A stretch of DNA of 64,000 bases from Coenobita brevimanus (GCA_032717465.1 CM064670.1:12644928-12708927), one strand, 5' to 3'. Counted from the first letter of the stretch, positions 10,408-23,119 are shown. Numbers and translations are program-made. The notes: a model not told the origin generated them from the letters alone.

Positions 10408-13400
10408 ATTTTTTTTTTTTTATGCGAGGAAGAAGGAACCAAAGGCCAGGAGCCTGCAAATAATTCCCTCCAAGGAAAAAAAAAAAAGATAAGAGAGCCA
10501 AATTCAAGAACTGTTCATTTCGAGATGTCTGGACATACTGCGTTTGAAAGAGTGGAGATCATAGGCAGTAGGAAATACAGACAGAGGGAGACAGTTCCAG
10601 AGTTGACCTGTTGCATACATGAAGGACTGGGAGTAACGGTTAACTGTTGCATTGGAGAGTTGGACAAAAAAGAGATGAGAGTTTGTTGCTAGATGGGTGC
10701 TATGTGCCTGCCGTAGTAGATGAGGGATGCAAGCAGACAGTTTAGATAAGAAGTGACCATTGAAGTAGCGATGGAAAAGAGACAAAGCTGCAACATTACA
10801 GCGAAGATACAGAGGTTGAAGGGAGCTAGTAAGAGAAGGAGAGCTGAGACGAAAAGCCTTTGACTCCATATTGTTGAGAAAAAGTGTATGCGGGGAGCCT
10901 ACCCACACATGAGAGTTGTACTCTACACAGGGACGAATAAAACCTGTGTATAAAGTCAACAACTGTGCAGGGGTAAAGAGGGCACAGAGTTGGCTTAGCA
11001 CACCTAATCTCTTGGAAGCAGATTTTACGAGAAAGGTAATATGTTCTTTCCAAGATAAATCCCGAGAGAATGAAACCCCAGGTATGTTACAAGATCATGC
11101 AGGATTAAGCTGGATACTGTTAAAAATTTGAGGGTACTCCTGTGAAAGATATTGTTGGGTTGATAGATGTAAGAACTGAGTTTTTGATGCATTAAAAACA
11201 AGATTACTTTTACCCCAATCAGAGATGTGAGCCAAGTCAGACATTAGGTATGCCGTTGCCTCATCCTTTGTTTGTTGAAGTAAGTGCTGAGATCGATGCT
11301 GTGGGAAGCGAATGGAAAGGTGAAGGGTGGAGTCATCAGTGTATGAATGGATAGAGTTACATGTACAGCTTAGATAGGTCATTGATGAATAAAAGCAAGA
11401 GGGTTGGCGATAGGACAGAGCCCTGAGGAACACCACTGTTGATAGATCTAGGAGAAGAACGATGGCCATCTACAACAATGGCTATAGAACGACCAGAAAG
11501 GAAGCTATAGATGAATCCACAGATAGAACAATAAAAACCGTAAGAGGGCAGTTTAGATATTAAAGGTTTATGCCAGACTCGATCGAAAGCCTTTGAGATG
11601 TAAAGTACAATGGCAAAGCTTTCCCCAAGTCCCGATAGGAGGATGACCAGGAGTCTGAAAGGTAGGTGAGAAGATCGCCAGTGATGCGTCCCTGGCAGAA
11701 CCTATACTGATGATTGGAAAGAAGGTTGTGATAGGAAAGATGCTTTAAATTTTGTTTTTTGTTAAAAATAGACTCAAAATCTTTTGAAATACAGGATGAT
11801 AAAGGAATTGGGCGAGAGTTAGTGGGTTGGGAATGCTCACCCTTCTTTGGGACAGGCTGAATGAGAGCAAACTTCCAGCAAGAAGGAACGGTACAAGTTG
11901 ACAGACAAAGACGAAAGAGTTTACCTAGGCAGGGTGTAAGCACAGAGGCACAGTTCTTGAGGACAACAGGAGGGACCCCATCAGGACCATATGGCTTTGT
12001 AGTACTGAGACCAGTTATGGCAGAGAAAATATCAACTGAAGAAATTTTATTGTCAGCCATGAGGACGTCAGAGGGAAGAAGTGATGGAGGAACAGCATTG
12101 GAATCGTCTAAGGTAGAATAGGAAGAGAAAGTCTGAGCGAAGAGTTCTGCTTTATCAGTAGAAGAAATAACCATAGAGCCATCAGGATGGGAGAGAGGAG
12201 GGAAGGTTGGTGAGGTAAAGTTGTTAGAAAGATTTTTGGCCAGAAGAAGCGGGAAGAATTCGAGTTGGAGAGTTGAGAGCATTTAGTACGGATGAAATTA
12301 TTTTTAGCAGAGCGAAGAACAGATTTAGCACATTTCTGGGTAGAAACATAAAAGAGATGAGATTCAGGAGCTGGTTGGCTCCAGTACCTTTTATAGGCCT
12401 TCGTCTTGTTGTGGACAGCATTAGAACAAGCGTGATTAAACCAAGGCTTTCTTGCATTAGTCAAAGGATATGAGAAAGGAATATATGCTCCGATGCCTGA
12501 GAGAATAACCTCTGTAATGCGTAAGGCACACTCGGATGGTTATCAGCCATAGAAGCAATAATCATTCCAGGGAAAATCAAAGTAGTACGGCCTGAGGGCC
12601 TTCCATTCAGCAGCTCCAAAGTGCAACAACCGACGTTTCTTTGGATGACAGGTTAAAGTTATAAGGTTGTGATCGGAGGAGCCCAACGGGGGGAAAAGAT
12701 TAACAGCATAAGCCAAGGGATAGTTGTAAGGAAGAGATAAGGTATGTTGGACTATCTTCAAGGCAGTCAGTGATACGGGTAGGGTGCTGAACAAATTGCT
12801 TAAGGTCGTTAAGGATAGAAAAGATGTGGACTTGTTCACCAGGTGGATCAGTGAAAGGAGAGGACAGCCAAAGGTGGTGGTGAACACTGAAATTTCCTCA
12901 AATGGAGGTTTCAGAGAGAGGAGAAATGGATAGCATGTGTTCCATTTCAGAAGTAAGACAGTCAAAGAACTGTTCAAAGTCAGTAGAATTGGGGATAAGT
13001 AAACAGCACATATTAATTTAATCAGAGAGAGGCAGGAAAGCCGAAGCCAAAGAGCAGAGAAATCGGAAGATTCAAATTCAGGAACACAAGAACAAGATAT
13101 ATCATTGCGTACCATCAATAAAAAAAAAAGTATCAGCACCCTTTCAGTGTGAGACATAATGATACACGGACGATGATTTACGGGAAATGACACGTTTATG
13201 ATTCTTTGTATCCTTCATTTGTGTTGTTATCTTATATGTTACAGATATATAGCTGGATTAGTCTGAGTAACATTGTACTACATGAAAATCAACCATTTTT
13301 GTGAATTAATCAGGCATGCCAACTCTACCGATTGAACCAGAGATGAAATATTGCATATCTATCCAACCCCAGGGTGCCGATACTTTTTTTTATCGATGGT

Positions 13401-13995
13401 ACATATGCACAGCAGCCACCTTTGCTTTGAAAAGAGCATAGAGAATGTAGGAGGATACAGAGAAGGGTTTGCTATCAGTTACCTCGACAGCTGAGTCTCA
13501 GTTAGGAAGAGAAGGAGAGGTTTAGAGGAGGAAAGGTGGTGCTCAACAGAGGGAAAGTTAGAGGAAAGGCAGCGAATGATGCAGAAATGACGAAGTGAGT
13601 CAGACAGTGGTTCCAGGCATCTCGCTGGGTCGTCACTGGGATAGGGGTAGATCGTGAGGGCATTTATGCCCCCCCCCCCCTCCTTGGGGACTTCGAGGCT
13701 TGATGTACAGTAGAGTTGCCATTTTGCTAATTTTGAATATGAAGTGTAGTGTGTAGGCCTAATCTGTTTGGTGTTGACAGTAAGAGGAACTTGTATTGTA
13801 TTGGAGAGCATGCTGGCCTACTTTTTGTGTCACTGAAACACTGAAAAAGTTCAGCAAAGGGGGATGGTCAGGATCTAGTCCTGAGGGTTGATGAAATGGG
13901 AGCTCCAGCTCTCCCTGTCATCAGCTTTCCATCCATCTTGGGAGTACAGCCCTACATGACTGGTGCTACAGTCCCATAATTAATAGAAATGAGCC
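10408..13995 (-). mobile_element. Jockey-like LINE copy 1, nearly complete
   Basis: A - strand LINE of about 3.3 kb after removing a nested 290-bp element (13110-13401). It runs from a 5' part near 13995, through endonuclease start LFLTETQLS (about 13490), GGCCAYVRNDIS-type residues around the nested insertion, a linker, RT (PYGPDGVPPVVLKN at about 11990, PVPKKGEHSQPTNSRPI, SGVPQGSVLSPTLLLLFIND at about 11430), and a C-terminal region with LYTGFIRPCVEYNSHVW and YRSQSFMYATG-like blocks (ORF 11001-10504). It ends in a short poly(A) (T run at 10408-10418 on +). Several frameshifts make it inactive. The copy at 44430-53790 belongs to the same family. Confidence 0.85.
13110..13401. mobile_element. 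TA-flanked MITE (Tc1/mariner-type)
   Basis: Inverted ends of about 28 bp: the left begins CCATCAATAAAAA and continues to GTATCAGCACCC; the right end read in reverse begins CCATCGATAAAAA and continues to GTATCGGCACCC. Both are flanked by TA (13110-13111 and 13400-13401), the target duplication of Tc1/mariner elements. It sits inside the endonuclease of the Jockey-like LINE. Removing the element and one TA makes the LINE frame continuous (CCAYVRNDISCS across the join), which fixes both borders independently. The 288-bp interior has no ORF, so it is non-autonomous. Confidence 0.88.
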
Positions 13996-14189
13996 ACACA
14001 ATCATTCACATAGCATTCAAGTCTCCGGAATCCTGACTTCTTCTCACAGACTTAAGCATCTTCACATGTTGGGAGGTATTCTCATTTTTAGATTCACTTC
14101 ACATACACCTGTCAGAAAAAGCCAATCCGTTGGCTCTTAAGATGCTTTTTCTTATATATCTCATCCAGAAAACTCAGTTAGTCTTGAAT

Positions 14190-14370
14190 TCAGTTATTCT
14201 TTTTACACCAACTTGGCCTAAAATTCCCATCTTTCCATTCTCATTCTGAAGTAACCTTAGGTGAACACTAGAATTTGATGCAAGTTAGGAAGTACTGTGG
14301 AAAGGATGTAGAGCAGTAGCAATTTTTTTTTCCTCCCACCGATCTTTGTGAAATAAGCTGTGAAGAACGA
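14190..14370 (+). repeat. dispersed repeat family 2, copy a
   Basis: Contains TTGGCCTAAAATTCCCATC..., GAAAGGATGTAGAGC and a T-rich stretch ending in TGCC/CACC, shared with 19075-19560 and 58180-58410. The class is unknown; no inverted ends or tRNA-like boxes were seen. From 14371 to 14850 only weak, broken LINE-like residues appear on the - strand (KVRAVEMGVLRN), too decayed to call. Confidence 0.45.
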
Positions 14371-15627
14371 GTAAAGCCTCTCGAACTTTCATGTCCCTCC
14401 TTCCCACACATTCATCTGCTATTATCTTAACATTTTCTGCGCCCACATCGCCGCCTCATTCTTTCACATTCACTCACATATGCCAGTTTCATCAGTCTTG
14501 CTTCTTCCGTTGTTTCCATATGCCCATACTATCTGAGCATTCTCTTGTCAACCACAATTTCCACGCTTTAACCAAGAGCTTTATTTACTTTACACTTTAA
14601 TCATCAGTTTCCTTTATTTAATTTGCACTTTCATCAGCAGTTTTTCCTTCTTCACATTTTTGCGAGTCATTATTTCTTATCCTAACCATTCTACGCACCG
14701 CTCTTACATTTCTTAGCACACCCATTTCCACTGCTCTTACTTTAGCCATTTCACATTTATGCCATGCAATGTGGACACGACTTAACTAACAGTAACTGTA
14801 GATCTGTAACGGCTGAGAATCTGGCCTCTCTTAATACAATAATTTTATGTTAATGTGCAAGGAGAATGAATGAAGAGTTCTGGACAAATGTGGAAACGTG
14901 CACGGAAAAGTTTGAAAGGAACAAGAGAATGTTTTTGATTGGAGATTTGAATGGAAAAGTAGGGAATCTGAAGGTGGTTGGAGTAGTTGGAGAGTGGGGT
15001 GTGCCTGCAGAAGTGGATGAGAATGGCAGTGCTCTAGTGGACATTTGTACGGGAAGTGGGTTGGTGATAGCCAGTACTTCTTTAGACAGAAAATGATCCA
15101 CATGTAGACGTGGCGAGTGATGAGATGGGTGGGTGGTGAACTGAATGAATGGAAGGCAATGATTGATCATGTGTGTGTGGATGATGGAATGAGAAGGTGT
15201 GTAACGAATGCAAGAGCATACAAAGATTGGGGAAGTGGACTTTCTGACCACCACATGGTGGTGGTGAAAGTCAAGGTTCAAATGCAATGGAGGAGTAGAA
15301 GGGAAGGATAAGAGGAAGTAGACCATACAAGGAGGGTAGAAAGGTTGCAAAAGGATGGAAAAAAGAGGCAGAATGTATGAGAGAAGTGTAGGAGCGACTG
15401 GGTACGATAAATATGATTTGGAGCATATGGGGGACGTGTAAGGTGCGTGCACGATATTCACAGAAGAAATCTGTCAGCATGTGAGGTGGTGTGTGGGGTG
15501 AAGAGAAGACCAAAGGGGGTGCAAGGAAAAGCATGGTGGAATGAAGAGGTGAGAAAGGCTGTAGCACAAAAGAAGAAAGCATATAGTGAGTGAAAGCATA
15601 GTGAGTGAGAGGTTGCACTAAAACAAC

Positions 15628-16045
15628 TAGACAAAATTCAGAACAAAGCTGTTAGAATTATCTCCTACAGGTAAGAAGGAATATTGCCTCCTATGCATTA
15701 ATTTACAGATATTTTTATGGCAAATGCTCAGACGAAGTTGCATCCATTGTGCCATCTCTCCATGCCTTCCCCCTGTGCAACAAAGGCATCTGGTCGTGCT
15801 CATGGCTGAAATGTCACACAGCCATATTGCAGAACTTCTGCCTATCAGAATTTTTTTTAATTCTGTGAACTGTATCTCTTTGGAACTCGTTTCCCCAGAG
15901 TTGTTTCCCCCCAAACTTAACCTACAGCTGTTCAAATCCAACTGTTACGGATTTTTTGTGAATGGAGGACACCAGTAATCTGTTGTATAGATTATTTTTT
16001 TTTTATTCATTTTGTTTTGCCTTCCTCTGTTCTGTTATGAGAAAA
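15628..16045 (+). mobile_element. nested Jockey-like LINE 3' fragment 1
   Basis: About 400 bp closely similar to 17167-17620, starting TTGCACTAAAACAACTAGAC and ending TTCTGTTATGAGAAAAAG. It covers the last part of the LINE protein (RQLDKIQNKAVR start) and the 3' UTR. It interrupts LINE A copy 2 between its AYNEW-like block and its GVEEVE-like block, judged by alignment to copy 1. It is strongly 5'-truncated, as is normal for target-primed insertion. Confidence 0.8.
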
Positions 16046-16579
16046 AGATGAGAAACGGGCGTGGAGGAAGTTGAGAGACGAGTGAGTTATATATAGAGAA
16101 GAAGAGAGAGGTGAAAAGATTAGTAAGAGAGAGTAAGAAGAGAGTGGATGAGGAATTTGTTGGGAATTTGAGTGTAAAGTGGAGGGAATGTAAGAAAATG
16201 TTCTGGAAAGAGGTAAAGAGAGTTAGACAGGGTGATAATGAAGTAAGTCGGGGAATGAAAAATAAAAATGGTAGATTGCTAGTGGAGAAGGGAGAAAAAG
16301 AGAGCAGATGGAGAGAACACTTAAAGGCATTGTTGAACATAGAGAATGAAAGTAATTCGAGTATAAGTGGCTGAGAGAAAGAGGGAGGTGAGAAGAGAGG
16401 AAGGAGTCAGTAGGATGGGAGTAACAGAAGTAAGGAAAAAAGTCAAACTGGGGAAAGCTCCAGGAATTGATGGAGTGTGTGGTGAAGTGCTGAGGCATGG
16501 GGGAGAGATAGTAGTAGAATGGATGTGGAAGATATGACAGGATATGATGTGGAAGATATGACAGGAAAATAAGAGTAAA

Positions 16580-17642
16580 AGTAGATGATGTATATTCGAA
16601 TTTCCACTCAATTAACTCCGGCGTGCCACAGGGATCAGTTCTGGCGCCAACTCTATTTCTGGTTCATATTAATGATCTCTTATCTGTCACTCACAATCCC
16701 ATTCACTCATATGCAGATGACCCAACACTACATAGCTCATTCACACTCAGACATCCATTTACAAAGTCTAATATCTCTACCTCTCAACTCAGTACAGCCA
16801 TCTCCATAAATCAAGATCTATCTACAATCAGTGAATGGGGACAAAACAACCTTGTCTCTTTTAATGCTAGTAAAACTAAATATTTACAGTTTACTAATAG
16901 ACAGATATTGCCAGATTCGTACATTACCTTCAGTGCTACTAATATTCCCATCTCCAAAAGTATTGAAATTCTTGGTGTCTCACTTAACAGTGCCCTCTGC
17001 TGGACCTCTCATGTCAGATCACTTGCTAAAACCGCCTCAAAGAAACTTGGATTATTGTACAGAGTCCGTAACTTCTTCGCCGATGAGCAGTTAGCTATAA
17101 TTTATAAGAGTCATGTGCGCTCTCAGCTTGAATATTGCTCACCCTTGTGGGATGGTTGTGGACAGGTTGCATTAAGACAACTAGACAAAATTCAGAATAA
17201 AGCTGTTAGATCATTAACAACCCTGCCATTACATATAAACTACCTCCCCTGCAAGTAAGAAGGAATGTTGCCTCCCTTGCATTATTTTACAGATATTTTT
17301 TTGGCAAATGCTCAGACGAAGTTGCGTCCATGGTGCCACCTCTCCATGCCTTCCCTCGTGCTACACGGGCATTTGGTAGCACTCATGACTGGAATGTCAC
17401 TCAACCATATTGCAGAACTTCTGCCTATCAGAATTCTTTCATTCCCCGAACTGCATCTCTCTGGAACTCGCTTCCCCAGAGTTGTTTTCCTCCAAATTTC
17501 AACCCACAACTGTTCAAGTCTAACTGTTACAGATATTTTATGAACAGAGGACACCAGTAATCTGGTGTATGGATTATTTTCTTTTATCCATTTGTTTTTC
17601 CTTCCTCCGTTCTGTTATTTAAAAAAAAAAAAAAAAAAAAAA
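16580..17642 (+). mobile_element. nested Jockey-like LINE insertion 2
   Basis: A 5'-truncated LINE of about 1.06 kb with an open RT part (16623-17258): SGVPQGSVLAPTLFLVHIND, HSYADDPTLHSS (catalytic YADD), ISEWGQNNLVSFNASKTKYL, EILGVSLNSALCWTSHVRSL, and a C-terminal RNVASL.../PPLHAFPRATRAFGSTHDWN region after one frameshift. It ends in a 20-bp poly(A) at about 17621-17642. It splits LINE A copy 2 exactly where copy 1 reads GTGCAGATTGGCCTGG. A 24-bp tandem repeat (GATATGACAG...) lies at the left junction. Confidence 0.87.
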
Positions 17643-19074
17643 GATTGGCCAGGGAGGAAGGTGGAGTCCTGGAGGATTTGAAGTCAGGTATAATTATACC
17701 CCTGTACAAAGGAAAAGGGGAAAAAGAAGTATATGGTAATCACTGGGGCATTTGTCTTCTTAGTGCATTAGGAAAAGTATATGGTAGGATACTTACTGAC
17801 AGAGTTAGGGAAATAACAGAGGAACTAATTGGAGATGAACAGGGAGATTTTAGGACGGGGAAAAGGTTGCGTAGATCTGATTTTTATTCTTAGGTCTTTA
17901 GTGGAAAAGTTCCTAGAGAAAGGAAAGAAGTTGCATGCAACCTTCTTGGATTTGTAGAAAGTATATGACAGGGTGGATAGACATGGAATGTGGAAAATAT
18001 TGAGAATTATGGAGTAAACGGGAAGTTTTTGAATGCCGTGAAGAGTATGTATGAAGGGGCTAAGTATGCAGTGCATGTGGATAGTGAACTGAGTGAATTT
18101 TTCTATTTGAGTGTTGGATTGAAATGGGGATGTGCCATGTCCCCAAGGTTGTTCAATCTGTAGATGGATGGGATTATAAAAGAGATACAAGGTAGGGCAG
18201 TGGATGTTGAGACGACCCCAATGAGAGAGGGCAGTGTGGGGAAACTCCCTGTACTGTTGTTTGTAGATGATACTGTATTATTAAGTGAAGACGAAGGGGA
18301 ACTGCTAGGCTTGGTGAATGAGTTTGGGAGAGTGGGTAAGAAACAGAATCTAGAGGTGAATGTAGGGAAAAGTAAAGTTATGGTCCTCGAGAGAAATAAA
18401 ACCAATGAATGTACAATGAGGCTGGATGAAGAGGAAATGGAAAATGTAAGTGTATTTAAGTATTTCGGTAGGTTGATTAGGATGGAAGTTTGGAGGGTGA
18501 AATGCTTGGAAGGCTAAGGAAGGGAGGAAAGGTTGCTGGTTCTTTGAAAGTAGTGATAAGGAACAGAGAAGTGAGCATGGAAGTAAAAAATTCTCTGCAT
18601 GACAGTATTGTGATACCAGCCCTAACATATGGAATTGAAGCTTGGACCTTGCTGGAAGGACACAAGTCAAGACTAAGAGCAGTGAAAATGAGTTGTTTGG
18701 GAGGAGCACGTGTAGTTATGCAGAGATAGAGACTTACAAATGAAATAGTGAAGGAGCATTGTGATGTGGATGTGGATGTGATAGTAAGCGTTAGGAGAAA
18801 ATTATACATTGAGGTGGTTTAGCCATGTGGAGATGATGGAGAGCGAGACTAACGAGGAGAGCGAATGCGTGTGAGGTGGACGGGGGGAAGGGAAGAGGAG
18901 GCCGAAGATGAGATGGAGGATGGAGTGGAGAGGTATACGACAGAGGGGTGTGTGAGCTGGGAGCAGGACAGTGAAGTGGCGTTGAACAGGTCGACATGGA
19001 GGCAATTTGTTTGTGGCCATCCCATACAGGATTAAGGTATCTGGCTGTAGATGGATAGATAGTGAACACTGTAC

Positions 19075-19560
19075 ACTTCTTTACTCGAATTTGGCCTAAA
19101 ATTGTCATCTCTTTACTCCGAATGTTGATCTGTAACAAGAGATTAGCAATGGAATATAATGCTAGTCACGAAGGATCTTATGGCCAAAATGTAGAGCCAC
19201 TGCATTGTCCTATTTTGCCTCTGAGGTACAGCTGACAGTATATACTCGTAAACTTGGGACAGCATCAGTGTGTAGCAGAGGTTTAGTATTTGGCACACAT
19301 TACAACCTTGATTAAATCATCTGTTATTCGTGGTACTGGCATGAATGAACTGAAGTGTCAAATATTAACTGAAGTGACCAAGTAACTGTGATGCACGAAC
19401 GTCTGGAATTGTAGCTGGACCACTGTTTCACGCAGACACTGTCCCTAGTTCATATGTAGGCAACTATACATGAAATACGCCATAAAAGGGATGAAGGCCA
19501 AGTTAATGTAAATGGAGTATAATGAACTAATAGTAATTATAAATTTGCAATGGGTGGGAA
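19075..19560 (+). repeat. dispersed repeat family 2, copy b
   Basis: Begins ACTCGAATTTGGCCTAAAATTG and contains AATGCTAGTCACGAAGGATC, TGTAGAGCCACTGCA and, further on, ACGCCATAAAAGGGATGAA. These blocks recur in the same order at 58180-58410 and partly at 14190-14370. It follows directly on the GATA tail of LINE A copy 2. The nature of the family is unknown. Confidence 0.45.
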
Positions 19561-19829
19561 TTGGACTCATGTTGAGACAGATTATTTTTTTTTATGTATA
19601 ATTGTTAATGTGGGTACTATACTGTTTTTACTTTAACCTGGCCGTGATTTTCATCCTTGTGCAGCTTATTTCATGCAGCTCAGTATCAGAATAAGACAAT
19701 GCTGTAGCTCTATAACCTTTTCATAGTAATTCTTCATGACTAGCATTGGATTTTAGTGTTAACTAATTGTTACAATTCAGCATTTAAGATGGAGAGATGG
19801 CAGTTTTATGCCAGGTTAGAGTAAAATAA

Positions 19830-20105
19830 ATAAACTAGCAGTGACTATAGCTTTGTGATGGACGAGAATGACACCCATGTTAAAGCATTTTCATGATAAT
19901 GTGACATTTGATAAACTAATAGTAACTGTAACTTTGTAAGGGGTCAGAACTGGACCAGTGTTGATGAGGCTTTTTTCTATTTCATAATTAGCTCAAGAAT
20001 ATCCCATGAACCTAAAGCTTGTAGGGGGTGAGAACTGGACCAGTGTTGATGAGGCTTTTTTTTTTTTTCATAATTAGCTCAAGAATATCCCATGAACCTA
20101 AAGAT
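19830..20105 (+). repeat. tandem repeat, about 83-bp unit
   Basis: Two nearly identical units (about 19935-20020 and 20020-20105) share GAACTGGACCAGTGTTGATG, a T run and CATAATTAGCTCAAGAATAT. More diverged relatives of the same unit (AAACTAGCAGTGACTATAG...) lie at 19830 and 19520. No coding content. Confidence 0.8.
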
Positions 20106-20159
20106 TGCAATGCATTTCCCTTGACGCCTGGCACTGTACCCAGTGCCATTATTTTGAAG

Positions 20160-20355
20160 ACGGTTCAGGACAGAGTATTAGTCCTAGTATTACTGTTAGT
20201 ATTGGCAGTAGCAGTAGTGTTAGTAATAAGGTGGTTGTGGTAGTTGTAGCAGCTGAAGTTACCCTCCTCCAGCAGTCCACCATTGTGCTTTTGGCGTATA
20301 GAGAGGGAGTTGAGGAATGTTTGTGTAACTGGGCTGTGGAGATGCATGATTATTT
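20160..20355 (-). mobile_element. SINE family 1 copy b (partial)
   Basis: The body region with the CAGCAGTCCACCATTGTG-type block and GGGAGTTGAGGAATGTTTGT, matching the other copies. On the + strand it is preceded by TTAGTATTAGTAG-like trinucleotides (20180-20225), the SINE's 3' tail when read on the - strand. The head and the CGCCTTCATGTGG block are absent. From 20356 to 20653 nothing is recognised. Confidence 0.6.
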
Positions 20356-20653
20356 GAAGCTACCCCTCCCGGTGACTTAATGGTACACACAACACAAGAT
20401 ACATTATTACGTTCTGAACATGTTATGGATTGCATTTTATTGTCTATATACCTCTCATGAATACAGTACAAGAGAATATTAATGTGCCCTATAGTAAAAA
20501 AGTGTCACCACTTCACATCGATGATTTACTTTTGTATTTAATTTGTGATGCCATCAGACAATTTACTTAGCTGAGAAGAAACTATCTGAACTGGAGGAGT
20601 CAAATTATAGCGTCCCTTTACCTTAACCATTAGCGGTTTGTTCCAGATTGAAA

Positions 20654-21877
20654 TTAACCCCTCCACGCACGATGACGCGTTTGTCGTCATGTGGGTGTAG
20701 CTGCGACTATACTTGTTGATGCTTTTGGTGTTATTAAAGCATAAAAACTGTCATCAGAGGAAAAGTTTTCAGCCAATTGACATCATTTTTGGAGGCGTCA
20801 TAGCTTCCCTGCTCCTCGTGAAAAGTAATGAGTTGGCAACTGTGGGTCCCAATACCAGCAAGAGAGCAGATAGGTTAATCAGTACCAAATGAGCTGTGAG
20901 TGGGGAAGGTACTGCATGGTTCTGTCCCTTTAAATTTCCACTCTTACCCCCATCCCGGCCGTGCAACATATTTCACTATACCAGTAGTGCTTGTGTGTAG
21001 TGTTTGGATACTGTTGTGATTAGATTTGGTGTTTGCAATAGGAAATCTGGTGTTTGTGAAGCAATCCTGGTCATTACCAGCCGTTGGCACAATGAAATTT
21101 GTGCTGCTGTTTCTAATCAACTCCACTGCCTCTACCCTGCACCAAATGTGAGTATTCAGCTATAATAATAGTGACAGTGAATCATGTGAATATAGTGTGC
21201 ATATCTAATGTACAAAGAATTGGTGCAATACGTGCAGTAGCTTAGAGGAAGGCAGGAAACTCCCCTACAGTCACAACACAGCATGGGTACACTGTAGGTT
21301 TTTGCATATTTCTTGGAAACTATGAGGCCTAGGATCACTGTTTTGAGGTCAAATGAAAGCCAATTAAATTCAGCATAGGATGATAAAATAAAAGCATAAC
21401 AGTGGCCTGAAAAGTTTTTCGCTAGAGTTCCCCAAATAAAAAAATCTATTGTCTGTTGGAAATGGTTTTTACTTTTTCGCATATTACTCGAACACCATAC
21501 CTCATATCAAACTGGGACCTCAGGCATTCAAAAGCTAATAAAATAATTCTCTTTCTATTGGTGGCATAACATGTAGAGACTGATTAGTAAACATTCGACT
21601 TATGATGTTGGGAAGTGAGATGTATGCCCTTGAATGTTTATTCACATGGCCCTAATGTACATATAGTGTTTTTTTTTTTTTTTTTTGCTTATCATGTAGA
21701 ACAAACACCAACAAATAGGAATATGTGGGTTTTGTGGCAAAATAAATATGTTTGGGTGGTGAAAATAAGCCAAGAATACACATTTTTGGAGTGCATGGTG
21801 GGTGGGGGGGAGGGGAGAAAAGCCGGCGCATCATGTCCAACAAAAATTATTAACTTATCCATGTGCAAAAGGGTTAA
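20654..21877. repeat. TTAA-bounded segment with CCC/GGG tips
   Basis: The left end is TTAACCCCTCCACGCACGATG, the right end CATGTGCAAAAGGGTTAA. TTAA duplications with CCC/GGG tips are the mark of piggyBac-type insertion. The 1.2-kb interior has no transposase that I recognise, only short ORFs, poly(T) and an AC-poor region. Without further copies the borders stay tentative. Confidence 0.4.
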
Positions 21878-21959
21878 TTTCTGGTTGGAGCAAGGAAAAA
21901 AAATACAAGCACTCGTGGAGATCAACACTCAGGCCCACTAAGTGGTCTAAGGGCCGAAC

Positions 21960-22615
21960 ATTTATCTTTGCACAGTGACCTTGACCTTTGACCGATTTCT
22001 CTCAAAATCATTTTACCTACTTCAGTCTTCCTGATCCTTCACCCGACCACTCAGTTTGCTCCAAATCAGATCGAAGCTGTTTGACCTAGCCCTGTGACAC
22101 TGACCATTTACTGAGTCTTTTCAAAATCGAATCTTTTTATTCTTGTCATGCCCTGAACCCTGTCACAAAGGCTGGTGTAAATTGGATTAAGCTTTTTAGC
22201 TTTGCCATGTGACCTTGACTTTTGACTTGTTGTTCTCATAAACAGCAGGACAACCCCATGGCTGATCATCATCACTACCAGCAAGTCTGGTCCCAAACAC
22301 AACAGAAATTTTAAAATTATTTTGTTCACTGGATGAACTTTAGACATGCCCCGTGACCTTGACCTTTAACTGATTGTTCCCGACTTCCAACCCCTTCGTT
22401 GTTGCAAGTCCTCATCCCTTACACCAAGTTTGGTCAACATCGAATAAAAATTGTTTAAGGTGACTCTACTAGTTCTGAGTCGGACCCAGCCCCGTGGCAT
22501 TGTCATATGGCATGTTGTTCTTAATAAAGAGAAAGCAAACCCCTTGAACCCCTTGGCTGCTGCTCTGTCTATTTACCAAATTTTGCTAAAATCGGTTATA
22601 GACTGAGTTATTTTG

Positions 22616-22680
<65 letters not shown>
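21960..22680 (+). repeat. GTGACCTTGACCTTTGACC repeat cluster ending in (CA)n
   Basis: Four to five diverged units of roughly 130-150 bp, each with GTGACCTTGACCTTTGAC and CAAATTTGGTCAAAATCG-like blocks, ending in ATAGACTGAGTTATTTTGTT and about 60 bp of CA (22618-22680). The order of unit, then GTTATTTTGTTCACACAC array, resembles a common invertebrate repeat type whose tail is a CA microsatellite. From 22690 to 23119 nothing else is recognised. Confidence 0.6.
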
Positions 22681-22682
<2 letters not shown>

Positions 22683-23119
22683 CAAGGCCTAATAACCATT
22701 CTCGTCTCGCGCGCGCCATTATTTAAAAAAAAAAAAAAACATTGAAGTCTGAGTTTTAACTGAAGAGAGATTTGTGGGCGTCCAATTCTTACGTGAATAT
22801 TTATGTGTCATGTTGGAGGATGAATTTGACTATTAACCAAGGAGACTCACTGCTACCTCATTACTTATGCTTATTGATTTTCACGCAACCATGACTAAGT
22901 ATGCAAGTTGCAGAATGGTCCAGCTCCGTCAGATGAAAGCAAACCAGTTATAGTTTAATATATGGTTTTCTGTGTTACTGGAATCGTGTGGCTTGTCACT
23001 TAAACTGTAGTGTAGAGTTAACTGCAGACAGCACTACATCGAGTGAGTGGATGGTGGTTGCCTCCGCGTACCACAAGAGATGAAATAATAGAAAGGAAAC
23101 AAACAATAGAAGATATTAA

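Larger units (their letters stand above)
14855..19066 (+). mobile_element. LINE family A, copy 2, split by two nested LINEs
   Basis: The same family as 4995-7605 but reaching slightly further 5' (EEFWTNVETCTEKFERNKRM). Pieces: 14855-15627 (endonuclease), 16046-16579 (linker and start of RT), 17643-19066 (RT core LLFVDDTVLLSE, C-terminal YGIEAWTLLEGHKSR, GHV and a GRPRM-like tract), ending in TAGATGGATAGATAG. It carries more stops than copy 1 (for example an amber codon in the DLEKVYDRVDR region) but keeps the FVDD catalytic box that copy 1 has lost. Confidence 0.88.

Noticed and set aside
21058..21150. Possible exon EAILVITSRWHNEI...
   Set aside because: No convincing acceptor and donor pair, and its phase was not needed to join exons 8214 and 24485.
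22040..22540. GTGACCTTGACCTTTGACC as nuclear receptor response elements
   Set aside because: The motif is part of a repeated unit and recurs with the repeat; regulatory meaning cannot be claimed.
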